Part shown: positions 12,640 to 25,032 of the stretch, in pieces | Numbering within the stretch: the first letter of the stretch is position 1 | Layout of the letters: each line of letters begins with the position of its first letter | Source: Sympetrum striolatum | Taxonomy: Eukaryota; Arthropoda; Insecta; Odonata; Libellulidae | Assembly: GCA_947579665.1 (NCBI GenBank) | Contig: OX388351.1 | Coordinates: forward strand, 62,194,939-62,258,938 | Reading direction: 5' to 3' | DNA length: 64,000 nt | The notes under the pieces: generated by a model | What the model was told of the DNA's origin: nothing | Seen by the model: the letters and a program-made list of their open reading frames with translations, nothing else | Database searches by the model: none | Program-made: the position numbers and the translations under genes

Positions 12640-14210
12640 ATTAGATTCCCTTTGTACTCACAGTATTCGGTATAGAATCCTTCAACCTTATAACCTTCCT
12701 GATCAATTCCAAGCACCTACACTCGCTCTTGCAAGGTATCGAAAGGTTCCGAGCGTGATTCTGAAGAATTAATATAAAACCTGTTAATAACAATGTATTT
12801 TAAACAAAAAACCTAAATACAATAAAAAATACTCGCTTTCTATCCTACATGAAATTAAATAGTAATTACCTTAATATCCTGCTGTACTCATTGTATTCGG
12901 TGTACCATCCATGGAACAAGAATCTTTCCTAAATAACTACGAGCTCTTACTCTCCCACCTTCAGATAGTTTAAGTTCCAATCAAGTTTCTGAAGAATGAA
13001 AATAAACCAGTAAGTTAAATTTTCTTTAAATTAAAAAAATATTGTAATATATTACAAAATACTTGCTCTCTATCTTACTAAAAAAATATATAATAATAGC
13101 ATTATATTCCATTTGTACTCATTTTATTTGGTGTTCCAACCGTTGACCAACAACTATCCCTCAACATCACCGCAATCCTACTCTCGCACCTTCAAGGTTG
13201 GCATATGTTCCGATGAAGATTCTGAAGAATGAAAATAAAGCAGTTAATTAAATATTAGTTTTTAAAAAATATTAAATCTCTATATTATTTATGAATTTAC
13301 AGTAATAGCATTATATTTAATTTGTACTTATTTCATTCAGTGTTCAATCCGATGACCTAGCATCATCCCTCAGCATCACCACGCTCAAGATAGCGTAATC
13401 GCGGTGGAATCCCGAAAGAGAGACCATGGAATCTGCCGATCGCCTTGGAAACCTTCGATGTTAAGTTGGATGCGTAAGTTCCGATGAGGTTTCTGAAGAA
13501 TTAAAATAAAACCACATTATTAAATATCGTTTTGAAAACAAAAAAATCACTAAAATATCCAAATATGCTCGCTCTCCATCTTACTTAAGAAATATATAGT
13601 AATAGCATTATATTCCATTTGTACTCATTTTATTCGGTGTTCCAACCGTTGACCAAGCATCATTCCTCAGCATCACTGCGCTCTTACTCTCGCACCTTCA
13701 AGGTAGCGTAAGTTCCGATGAAGTGTCTGAAGAATGAAAATAAACCAGGTAATTAAATATTTTTTGAAAAAAAAATATAAAATATAAAAAAGATCGATTT
13801 CTATATTACTCTAAAATTTACAGTGATAGTACTATATTCCATTTTTACTCATTTTATTCGGTGATATATCCGTGGACCAAGCATAATTTCTCAGCACCAC
13901 CGCGGTCCTACTTTCATACCATCAAGGTAGGGTAAGTTCCGATGAAGTGTCTGAAGAATGAAAATAAACCAGTGAATTAAATGTTTTAAAAACAAAAAAT
14001 ATCACATGATATTACGAAATACTTGCTCTCTATCTTACTTAAATATAATAATAATAGCATTGTATTCCATTTGTACTCATTTTATTTGGTGTTCCAACCG
14101 TTGATGAGCAATCATCCCTCAGCATCACCGCACTCCTACTCTCGCACCTTCAAGGTTGGCGTATGTTCCGATGAAGATTCTGAAGAATGAAAATAAAACA
14201 ACTTTATTAA
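12640..14210 (-). repeat. Tandem array of seven ~232-bp exon-like units, right arm
   Basis: Mirror of the left-arm array. The reverse complement of the CATTCTTCAG acceptor occurs near 12,760, 12,988, 13,220, 13,493, 13,727, 13,953 and 14,182. Spacing is 226-234 bp except one 273-bp unit, which carries about 40 extra bases near 13,388-13,470. The copy nearest the centre keeps a GTGAGT donor, as does its left partner. The copy number differs (seven against nine), so the arrays have expanded or contracted independently. Confidence 0.7.
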
Positions 14211-14607
14211 ATAATGTTTTAAAAATCTCAAAATAATAAAAAAGAACTCGCTCTCAATCTCACTAAGTATCTTAAGATATTGATTACATGTGTTTGGATT
14301 ATGTTGTTACCTTAACGGTATGAAATCGAATTCACATTTTTCTTTCGGAAACGCATCCATGCTTTCTTCACTAGGCAAGGAGGAAGTTGTTAGCTAAACC
14401 CTTAGCACTAGATATATATTTAGATTTTATTGAAAGAGGGAATGCATTTTCCAGAAAATTTGAATTATAAATGTTATTTATAAAAAGAAAACAAACAAAG
14501 TCAAATTTAACTGTGAATTACCAGTCGAGCTGTTAACTAAATGGTAATTATGAATATTTAGAAGAAATAATGAACTGCCTACAAACGCATTATACTCATC
14601 GTTTTAA

Positions 14608-14856
14608 CCCTTTAACTGCGCAAATAAGCTGAAATAGAGCTCCCCACAGGCGCAAAAAAATAACAATTTTTTTTTTATTTTGCACAATTTTATTAATTAT
14701 AAGTTTTTACTTAAGGAAATTTTTTTTAAATATTTCAATGACTAATTTTACTTTAAATGATTAACTTTAGGACGTGTTTTACTTCTAAGCACCTATGGAC
14801 TCGGAGAGTAGAAGCATAATTCAAATCGTCAATAGACGATGGGAGCAGTTAAAGGG
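14608..14856. mobile_element. piggyBac-type MITE with TTAA target duplication
   Basis: The element begins CCCTTTAACTGC after TTAA at 14,604-14,607 and ends GCAGTTAAAGGG before TTAA at 14,857-14,860. This gives perfect 12-bp terminal inverted repeats and the TTAA duplication diagnostic of the piggyBac superfamily. It is 249 bp long with no coding capacity. It is absent from the corresponding left arm, so it inserted after the palindrome formed. Confidence 0.88.
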
Positions 14857-17200
14857 TTAAGTGTTATGTTATCAGCAAACTCCAATATTTTTACAAAAGC
14901 ATGTACTACAGATAGAAAGGTAAGGGAGTCTCAAGTATAGACCACGAAGGCAATTGGTGACAACTATACCACAGATAATTCAAAAATTGAAAGGTATCAT
15001 TTTCTACATTAGGTCCGTTATGTAAAGTGGTACTTACAAAATTCATAAAACGAAAGCCTATAAGATAGATAGAATGATATTGAAAAATGTGCACATTACC
15101 GGAAAATCTTCACAACTATCACAGTAGTTTATACAGAAAATTTCATAACAGCAAAGAAAGAACCATTCTCTAATTTTACGTTGTGATCTCGTAGTTCACA
15201 AAGAGGTTTAAAAGACCATTAGTATATTTCGAGATATTTTTTAAGGCATCAAAGTTAAGTAAAGAACTTGGAACACTAAAGATATTACTATTATGTCCTG
15301 CTTGCTTTTGCTATTTAAAATGTAATTTAGCGCGATCAATCATTTAAAAATAGGCTGAAAAATAATGAGTCCCTCTCTATAATACTTACTTAAACTTATT
15401 TCAATATTTTATGAAAGCGAAAGAATACTATTTAGTAACTAGCGCTGCATTAATATTTAACTTTTCAAATTTTCTACCATGATAAGAGCAGAATTGGGTA
15501 TTGCTCTTGAATGCTACCCTCCTCTACTTTCAAAGTCCCTTAACAGATTTTATCAGTGATCTCCAAATATCTGTCAACGAAAACAACGAGTCTAGGTGGA
15601 AGGGAAAATGGGTTTCAATGGCAAAAAGGGAAAATATTTGGAACCACAGCTTATTCTGAAGGCATGAAAGGAAAAGTCTTTTTTATGACGGGAGAAAGTG
15701 AAAAAATATCAATAGCTTCGTAGCATAACGGCGGACGATATCCTACGAGAAAGATGTCTCGATAATTAGAAATATTACCGATTGTATAGTGTAATATCTA
15801 CATATTAAGTGATTTACACGGATTTGATAAAAAATTATTTCATTATGATACTCAAGGATAGTTCTTTTATACATTTTAAAATTTAGATGTATGCACAGTA
15901 CACACGTGAAGATCTGAACGCCGATGAAACGCATACATCGAAACGCGGGTACTTGCATCGAAATTTACGAATTTAATAATTAATATTCTAATTTTAGCTA
16001 GCCTTAACATTTCATTATACTTTAAATCAAAAATCAGTCACTTAAATGATAATTTGTTTTGAATCCAAAAGTTTCTGCTGTAAGTTATAAATATGTCAGA
16101 ATAAATATTTCAAAATGAACTTCAGTGTGACGACGCTTATCGTTTGAAAGTAAAAGATGATTCTCATTCGTTATGAATGATTGAAGAGTCCTAATTTCAA
16201 ATTATAATTCGTGTAATCAATTCCAGTTTCAAATAAAATTCATAAACAAATCCATCCTAGGAAGCCCTGCTACACCCAATTACTCTTAATTATGTACAAT
16301 TTTTTTTTTCAATAAATTATGATGAATGTGAGAAAAGTTTTCATAATCGTTGGTCCAAGATCTCATCGGAAGTCATGAAATATTTCCTCTTTTATGAGTT
16401 CCCGAATTCCCTTTAGAATTTATGTTATATGCTTCAGTGGATTGAGAGATCAATTTTAGAAATTGATAAATTATCTAATCTATACGCTAGGATTACATAT
16501 CTTATGAGATACTTAATTAACAACATACGTTGGAATACCTCTTCCCAGCTAAGTGCTGGAAACATTTATCGCACGAAAATTTTTTCTATAAGAACGATTT
16601 TAAACTATTGAAACCTCTTCTACCAGCTGCTTTTTTCCAAGCATTAATATTTATATCACATTTAATAGTGTCTGGCTAAAACATCTTTCCCTTTGGTGAA
16701 ATTCAACAATCAAAAATTAAGAAATTCCATCAGCTCTTAGTAATAATTCGCCTACACATTTCCCTCATACAAACTCTTTCGTATTAATTCAAATAATAAT
16801 GATATCCAAAGGCTTTGGAGGCTTCGATAATCAGAGGACCTCTTCATTAAATGCAACTGTCAGATATCTCCACCAACAACACGGGATGTACCGATTTCTT
16901 ACGAGGAGGAATCCATTTTTTTTCGGAGATATACTCGAATTATGTATACCACTTCGCACGTGCCCCAATTTATTGCAGCGAGAGCAATCGTGATATTAAA
17001 CGTAAAGACAAAAATCATAATTTTAAGTTTCCTCCAATTGAAAAACCTGCTTTCGTGACTTCTTCTAAGTACTTATGATTGATTTCACAGCATTTTCTAA
17101 GTTTTAATTATGAAAACAGGGAGTGACTCAATTTGATACTCCTATTAAAGAAGTAGTAAATACGCATTAAATATTGAATATAAATCTATAATATACTTAC

Positions 17201-17285
17201 GTAATAAATACATCTTATTTCACTCCAAGTATCCTCATCTTGGATATGACCTTCGTCGTTATGACACTCCTGGGAGCTTCTTCAT
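17201..17285 (-). other. Exon-like block in the right arm, mirror of 1,182-1,260
   Basis: On the minus strand the block begins after TTTACAG and ends before GTAAGTATAT, the same signals as its partner. One frame runs EEAPRSVITTKVISKMRILG and then meets a stop before the donor. Exon-intron borders are conserved better than the interior, as expected for an exon of a decaying or fast-evolving gene. No homologue is recognised, so I call only the structure. Confidence 0.5.
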
Positions 17286-19093
17286 CTGTAAATGCAGAAA
17301 AATAACGTGAAACATTCATCCTATTACTTGCATACAAGAAAAGCTAACAAACCTTAACACTTACATGAGTACCTCAAAGATATTCGGATCGAAGGTTTGT
17401 ATATAATTACGAATTAATAATATTATTTAATTGTACTATTATAAATTAGTTTTTTGAGAACGACTTAAATTTATCTAATAAAAATGATAAACAAGTGAAG
17501 GATAAAATGAATTAAGTGCAGAAGGTTTAGGTTGATTTTGATTAGGTTGTTCTTTTGGATATAGCTCAGACCAACTTCGAATTCCAACTGCTATTACAAA
17601 GCTCGTTTAAACATATCATCATGATGAAACAATATATATAAAGAGATATTTAGTCATCCATCCCTATACCAGTTCACCACAAACATCAGTTCACTAAATC
17701 AATGGACCCTAGGTGCTTTCGAAACTTGAAAAATTTATAAAAAATATATAATCCGAGGAAACAAACTAAATATTATCATTTAGGAGAAAAATTTATAATG
17801 TTAATGTTTTATTAAAGGTAAAGCGAGCTAAAAGAGTCTTTACTGGGTATTAATTCTTATCACATTTGATTGTTAGACGGTTATTATAATTAATTTTAAA
17901 TGCGATTCTAGAGATTTCAAAGATCACCGAAGAAATACAAAGGAGCATATTCTATAATTTCATAAATTTAAAAAAATTGAAGCAAATATTAAAGTAATCA
18001 GATAGTCAACAACAATAAGTGAGCTTCAATGCATATTAATCTATTTAAAGTATTTACCACATTCGCATGCCACTACACCAGCGCTTAATTGTAACCGTCG
18101 ACCAAGAAAATATTTCGACTAAGTTCAAAAGAAATAAAAAAAATCTTCCATTCCATAATACTAATTATGTAATCTTCATAGAGGAAGAGAATAAGTATAT
18201 CGTTTTCAAATATATGGCGTTATAAAATAAATCTTATAAATATTCATCTTAAGCCTACGTCACCAACTTTAAAGTTTAACGGTCGAAACGGTTTATCGGA
18301 ATTGGAAAATTTCATAGCCCGACTCTACTACGAAAAAACTGCTGAATTTAATAACGGTGCGTATTTGCAGCATGGTTCCTAACCACTTTTCATGAATTAC
18401 TGTATTAATTTGCAATACCATGCCACTCATCCCGGAGATCCATCAAGACCTTACTTATTCAATCATGTATAAGAGATTAAGCACGTATAAATTAATTGGA
18501 AATTTATTGAAATGCTAGTCAATACATATTGTTAATCGTTCAGTTAAGTATCTTTCAACTGAAAATCAACTACGAATGAAAGTACTTTCCAAACACATCG
18601 GAAATTCAAATTGAACGATTCGTTGATAGGTTGCAGAGAACAACCATGCGAAATAAAAGTAAATATAATCACTGGTAGAAAATAAATTGTATTCCGGTTT
18701 TTACACCCTTCGTGGCTATGAAATCAAAAAATTATGAGCAATCAGAACGCGGTAAATACCAGACACTCGAAATTACATAAGGTAAAAACCTAACGCTTAG
18801 TTAGAAATCTTGGCTAACAATTCACATCAATATTAAATTATTTTTAATCAATTCGGAAATATTAATGCATTCTCTGAGATATTCATCTTCGGCTCACATA
18901 TTCAAATGTATAACGGTCATTCGGTAGTTCATAGCTAATTCCGATCCAACGAATTTGAATCACAGAATTTTTTCAGAATTCCAATGAAGGAACCTTATTA
19001 ACCATAATTGAAATTTCAAAATTGTAGAATGAATTTCCGTAAATACGCAACTAGACAGACTGATAAGGTTCCATCCTAAGACTAGGGATATAT

Positions 19094-22000
19094 ATGATTA
19101 TGTAATTCACAATTGGAACTCTTTCAACGATTAAGGAAAGAAGTTCTTTCTCTTATTATAATTACCGAATAACTTTGTTTTCTAATGCATCTTTTCATTA
19201 AAATAGAGGTACGGGCGCATGGAAAAGAGCTTAAGCAAGTTACAGATTGAAAATGGGAAACGACAAAGACACTTTAATGTGACGTATCTCGTGAAAAACG
19301 TTATTTCATAAAATACATAAAAAATATTCAACATTGATGAAGCTAGAGTAAGTAATTCTATTCAAGCTTATAAATGATAAAAACCTCGGATCGCTGCAGC
19401 GGAGCTTTGAGTAATAAGGAACGACGATTGGAAAATTTAAACTGTTAATAGTTTAGGGAAAGCGCACTAACTGGAAGCTATGGAACGTTAATTGAAAATG
19501 ATATCCGAAATATTAAGGCCATTTCTACATAAAACCAAGTAGAGGATAATATTCTGCGAAAAGGAAAGAGATATTTCGATTACACGATGTCCATGTTTCA
19601 CGCAAATTGTACGAAATCAAGAAATTTCTAATAACGTAATGTAATGCATTTTGGAAAATCGATATTTCCATAAAAAACAACATCGAATTCTGTAATTCCT
19701 GAAAATAACATGTAATATCCTGAAAACCTTTTAATTAAAACCGTTCCACTTACCAATACTTGAGACTACCGGATGCTTACAGCAGTGATCTCGAACAACC
19801 GGAACCACTATCTCAAAAATTGAAATTTTAACGGTTTTATTGAAAGCTTTGGCAGCAAGTCCTTCCTCGATGAATTTTCAGCAGCAACTGAATAACCGTC
19901 ACCTATGCTTTACTTAGAAACAAAGAGGATGATTCTGATTGGCTGACGACTGGCTGTTCAACTTTCTATCAATTATCGACCAATGAAAACCACTGATTCG
20001 AAATAAATATTGAAAAAGTAGTTTCTGAAATTTATTAATCATTAATAGAAATTTTAATTAAATATTAAATAAAAATTTTTAATCGAGACTATGTACGGTC
20101 GTAAAAATAATCTGATTAAATATTATGCTGACTCTATCCGATTACGGCGCGACTTTTAAAATTCTGTAACATTCTGTTATTTTCCTCGAAAAGCTGCAAA
20201 CAAACAACAAAACTGGATGAAAATTACAAAAAATTATTTAATTAAAATATGGTAAATATTTTTCGCAGCCACTCATAGTAATAGCTAAAATATTAAAAAT
20301 GACAACTAGGTTTCATCGTGTGTCTATAATATCTCTAGTATATATCTCGAGTACTAAATCATAATTCCTGCGGGACCACAAAAATCATGCTCGTATATAG
20401 ATAGCCTTGCCTGGAGATAACAGAGTACACTCATGCAACACTAACTTAATTACTGGTTAACCATTATATTACAATATGATATAGTATCGCTACTTTAATG
20501 GCAATGCTTTAGTGATGAGATATAATCCTAATTATTGTGTAAAATTAATCAGGAGCTTAGAGTGGTACAAACTGTATATATATAGAGTGTATAAACTATA
20601 TATAATAATTTAATTACATATATCATCAATTCCTGAGAATTTGCTTCATAAATATAAGCCGTTAAGTTGTCGACACTTTCTTAAATATCAGAAACTTTTC
20701 CTCTTACTCAAGCATTAAGGTGATCATAGCAGATAATTTATTTTGGGAAAAAGTATAAAGCGATGTAACTAAATACGGACGAATTAAAGTGGAATTGATA
20801 TAATTCAACGAGTATTATGCGTGGAGATACATCATTTGGAAAGTAGTGACCAAACGAATGCAAATGTAACTTGCGAACGACAACTGAATGGAAAGAATTG
20901 GAGCCGAAATATACACTCAATAATTAGCCTACCAATTCTGCATACTATCTTAAAGATAACCTTCATTGAGCAATTTCAAAGAGCAAAATTTAGTAGCATT
21001 ATTATTCAATCATCAATAATTTTCTATCTTAATATATATCCTTTCTTTAAGTTAACAAAATATGGTGTTCTTCACTAGGAATTACTCATTCCTTCGAAGG
21101 AACTTACATCATCGTTCATGGTCTCGTCATCACGATGTCATCACAATTATTATATCCAATTCCAACGTAATACGCTTGGCTCACATTCTCATTAATCAAA
21201 CGAAAAATGAAGATTTGTAATATAAAATTATATTCCATGAAACAATTAAAATTACTCCGATTACCAGTGAATTGCTGCATTTGGATACGGGCTTTCCTTT
21301 CATTATAATTCTTACTGAGAAATCATACCTTTTTGAGGAGCTCCTTGTTCTTCTTCCATTACTAAAGTTGGAGCACCAAATTTAGAAATGCGTTGAGGAA
21401 GAATCTTCTCATCAGAGGTTCTAATATTGCACCTCTCTAAAGCGTGGAATTTATACAATCATCGAAGCACCGATTTTCCACTACGTATTAACTTTATAGA
21501 AGATATCACTAGAAATGAGAGAGGCTTAAAACTTCTCTTTCACGAACATCATGGCTGACATGCACTTTACCATTATCACTAGCACCTATATCACAAAACA
21601 CCAAGGTCACTTTTGCAGCATAAATATATAAGAATCGAAAACTAGAATGCTCACGATTACTCCCTTTCCTCCAGCAGTCCACAGATAATTTCTTTTGGTA
21701 TATATCTTCACATTAAAAAGTACTTTGGAATCACATGCACAAGATGTCTCATTACTATAGTTCCCTCCAAAATAGAAAAGCAAGTGACCTCTATGAGAAA
21801 AATCTAGAGCGTTTGCATTGTCTTCTTCAGAGCAAATGAAGTTCGTAAACCCGTTTGTAATGAAATACTTCGTCTTTCATGCTGTCAAATTAGGTTTTCT
21901 TCACATGACTCAAAAGACTCTTTCTTTAAGTTTTGGAATTACCTGAGCTGTTTACGGGCAAAGAATTTTGGAATTTCGAAGGGTTTTGTTTCAGACAAGG

Positions 22001-22598
22001 AGTCGTTTTTGCCAAATAACCTTATCGTCCATGAAGGTCACCATTTTCGACTCACAATTGTCAGATATACGAACTTCACTTCGCTTCGAAAAACTACAAT
22101 GCTCTGAATTTTCCTCATAGAGATCGCTTGGTGTTCTTGCATGAACAATACTAACGAGACCACTAGTGCATGTTGTTTCTCGAAAACGTTTTGATGTGAG
22201 GATATTATCCAATGGAAACAATATTTGTCGGTACAGAAAAATGTGTAAAATTTAATCGTGACCATTTTGTGATTGGAATGCTATTTATCTATGTTGCAAA
22301 TTTGATCTTTACGTTTTCTTTTGGATATTTTAGTGATTGATATGATGATGGAATGCATAAAAGCAACATATTCGTGAAGCACAAGTTTTGGCCATTCTCA
22401 TTTCTATTGATGTCTTTCATAAAGTGAATAATCTGGTGTGAAATCTGTGCATCAATAATTATAATAGTTCTTTTCTTTTGAATGGTGCATGCTTACAGCT
22501 TCTGTAAGTAAGAAGTAATTCTTTTCTATCGTATTTCTTAATTTCGTGCTCCAAAATTGGTAAAGCAAGCAGAACTAGAAGCTCCTTATCAAGGTATT
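19094..22598. other. Stretch without a recognisable gene
   Basis: AT-rich sequence with only short scattered open frames on both strands (for example 20,821-21,078 plus and 21,991-22,265 minus). None has a recognisable domain or conserved splice structure. The part nearest 22,300 may contain the decayed end of the neighbouring piggyBac copy, but I could not confirm that. Confidence 0.5.
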
Positions 22599-22599
22599 T

Positions 22600-23720
22600 T
22601 ATTGATGTATGTCATGAGTTGAATATCTATTCTGGTTAATTGAAATGTAAATCAAACGTATTAACGTGAAATTCGAGGGAAGACTCTTGATGGAATATCG
22701 AGTAGGACATTGTGGCTTAGAAACAACGGGCGATGAAAGAAGTTGAAGGGTCTTTATAAGGCGAGATTGAGGATTGAGACTAAAAAGTCTCCTCTTCCAT
22801 CTAACCTGCAAAGTAAAGCTCTATCTATAATAAGATTCCAATAATTTCTAATGAAAGTCTTTGAATTTACTCCTTCCGGATGAGTTTACGCCCAGTGGTT
22901 TCTTTGAATAGAACCCAGCTATTTATTGAGGCCTGGTCCGATATGTTAAAAAATACATGCACTGGCCATCTCCTTGCAGCCGAATGAGTTGAATATTTCC
23001 GGCACATGCTATCCATTATATCTACTCCTACTTTGTTGTAGTTGTAAAACAAAACTGTATCCGGTTTCTTTTTCTGAGTCAGAAATCATCACGTCCTGAT
23101 GCATTGCACTGATTAAAAGCAAGTTTTTATATTTTTTGCTTGGTAATTTGTCAAGCTATGGCCTAGTCTATTTTTATAAACTCTAGTTGAGTACATTTCA
23201 TCGCTGTGATGAACCGATGGAGGTAATTCTCTTCTAATTTTTCTTATCGATCCAACTAGTGAGATTTTGTTTTTTTTTAGTTTTTCAGCGAGGCTGATTG
23301 AAGAGAAGTAATTGTTGCAAGTTATGTTGATACCGGAGTTTTTGAACGGCTCTGCCAACCATAGCACAACATTCTCCAAGAGACTGCCTTGATCCCCTAG
23401 CATCATCTTTTCCACAATAAGGAAATGCATTTATGCAATATTTAGACTTCACGTCTGCTAATACACAGTACTTGATCCCAAACTTATCTGGATGAATGGG
23501 CATCGGCACTTCGTAGGATATAATTGTTCATCGGCCGTAACACTCTCGTCATGGTTGTAGCAGGCTCGGGATTTAGTTATAAATGTATTCCAAGGCTCAG
23601 AACCTAAAGCAAATTTTTCTTCTCTCAGAGCTTGACTCCGAGTTTCTCTGTGATCAAACCGTAAATGTTTCATTATGCTTACGAATCGATCCTTATTCTT
23701 AGTGCTAGAGAATATTTTAG
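22600..23720 (-). pseudogene. Decayed piggyBac transposase
   Basis: Minus-strand frames read in order as a piggyBac-type DDE transposase (DDE_Tnp_1_7). First comes MKHLRFDHRETRSQ (about 23,673), then TADEQLYP with the first catalytic Asp and CRCPF (about 23,540). Next is the block ITCNNYFSS then LAEKL then VGSIRKIRRE (about 23,350-23,230), then VGVDIMDSM and RRWPVHVFFN with the third Asp (about 23,030-22,940). At the second catalytic position the family normally has Asp, but this copy reads Asn (CNNYFSS). The blocks lie in at least three frames, so frameshifts have destroyed it. The N-terminal region is missing. The C-terminal tail is traceable to about 22,620, but no cysteine-rich finger is seen. 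Confidence 0.85.
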
Positions 23721-23729
23721 ATCTCTATG

Positions 23730-25030
23730 AGTAGATACGAAAAGTCTATCCTAGCGCGTTTCAAGGTCATTCTACTAAAAACAATGTTTAAAGCAATTCC
23801 CGCGCTCCCTCGCGCGTCACCACTTGCCCCGCCGCTTACCCCCGCCCGCTAGTACTTTCCCCGCCGCATTTTTAGAGAGAATCATAAAAATGTTCACACT
23901 TCTTTAAAAATTAATTATCAATTGATTAACTGAATGCTAGAATTGCTTATTTAAGAATTGCATGTTTCCAAAATATTCTTTTTTATTTCCTTGTCGTAAT
24001 CTTTAACTTTCCTTCTTATAAAATTTCATCAAAAGTTTTCCATAATTTTATTCCTATCAGCTTGAAAATATTATTTACTAGGGCAAGTAATGCTAACATA
24101 TGTTTTAACGGACACTTTTTATTTAGTTGAAAATATTTTCAATACTAGTTTTTGCATCCTCTAACTCACCACTTTCAGATTCACAAAAATTGTCAATTTA
24201 TCTACTCTGTTTAAAATATTTTTTGCTTTTTCACAAGAGTACGTGGACTTATTGGTATGAATTTTAGAATACTTGAAAGTAATTTTGCATTTTATCAATC
24301 AGCAAGGTTATGAAAAACGAGAAAAAATTCTGAATTACTAGAGATTGTACGCTCATTTTATGTTGATAATTTGTGAACAGTTCTTCTGAATTATTTAACT
24401 CATTTTTAAAAAAGCACGCAAGTGCAAAGATGATGTATCTCGGGCTCTTATAGATAAACTTATTCACCGATAGAAATTATTAAGTGGAATAAGGGATTCT
24501 CTTTTGAAATAATCTTTCAACACGCACGCACTCCTAGAATCCGCTGATTATGCAGTACTTGTAACTTCTGCTGACCAAAGACGATATCAAATGCTCTCCT
24601 CGAAACAAAATCTCATGAAAATGATGTAAAAGAATACCTTATAATGAACCGGTGATAAAATTTACCTAGGGGATGAGTTAGAGTAAGGAAACTAGGGGTA
24701 GCGTTTATACTCCCCCTAACGCGTTGAAATTATGCTTGAATAGGAAGAAACGTTTGTAATGAAGCGGTAGTGGGGGCAAATGATTTAAATAGAACTAAAT
24801 GAGAGGAACTTTCTCATTTACTCCTACGCTTCGTCATTGAAGACTTGGTGTGACTTTGCTTCATTCTTCCGTTTCAAGGTTTTGGAGTTATTCTTCCTGT
24901 TTGGAATTATTTCCTCTAAGAAGAAATACAGTAATGTATTAACAGTTTAAACAGAAATCTGAGTAAGTATCAGTTTATATACTTTTGAGTTATTCCCTAG
25001 TATTATTTTTTAACAATTTTTTCAAAACTT
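23730..25030. other. Stretch without a recognisable gene
   Basis: Mostly AT-rich, with a short GC-rich patch at about 23,795-23,870 (repeated CCCGCC and CGCG). The patch stands out in base composition but carries no frame or inverted structure I can name. No coding sequence is supported. Confidence 0.5.
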
Positions 25031-25032
25031 TT

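Larger units (their letters stand above)
10335..19093 (-). repeat. Right arm of the giant imperfect palindrome
   Basis: Reverse complement of the left arm. Near the centre about 340 bp compare with only around five differences. The outermost ~90 bp compare at roughly 85 percent by eye, with indels. The match stops being recognisable just after 19,090, where the left partner runs off the window, so the true outer boundary is unknown. This arm carries a 249-bp piggyBac-type MITE missing from the left arm, and it lacks about 1 kb present at 6,545-7,520 on the left. Confidence 0.93.

Noticed and set aside
1..19093. The palindrome as a pure assembly or read artefact (missed sequencing adapter)
   Set aside because: The arms differ by many substitutions, several indels, a MITE and array copy number, which a folded single read would not produce. 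Long-read checking is still advisable.
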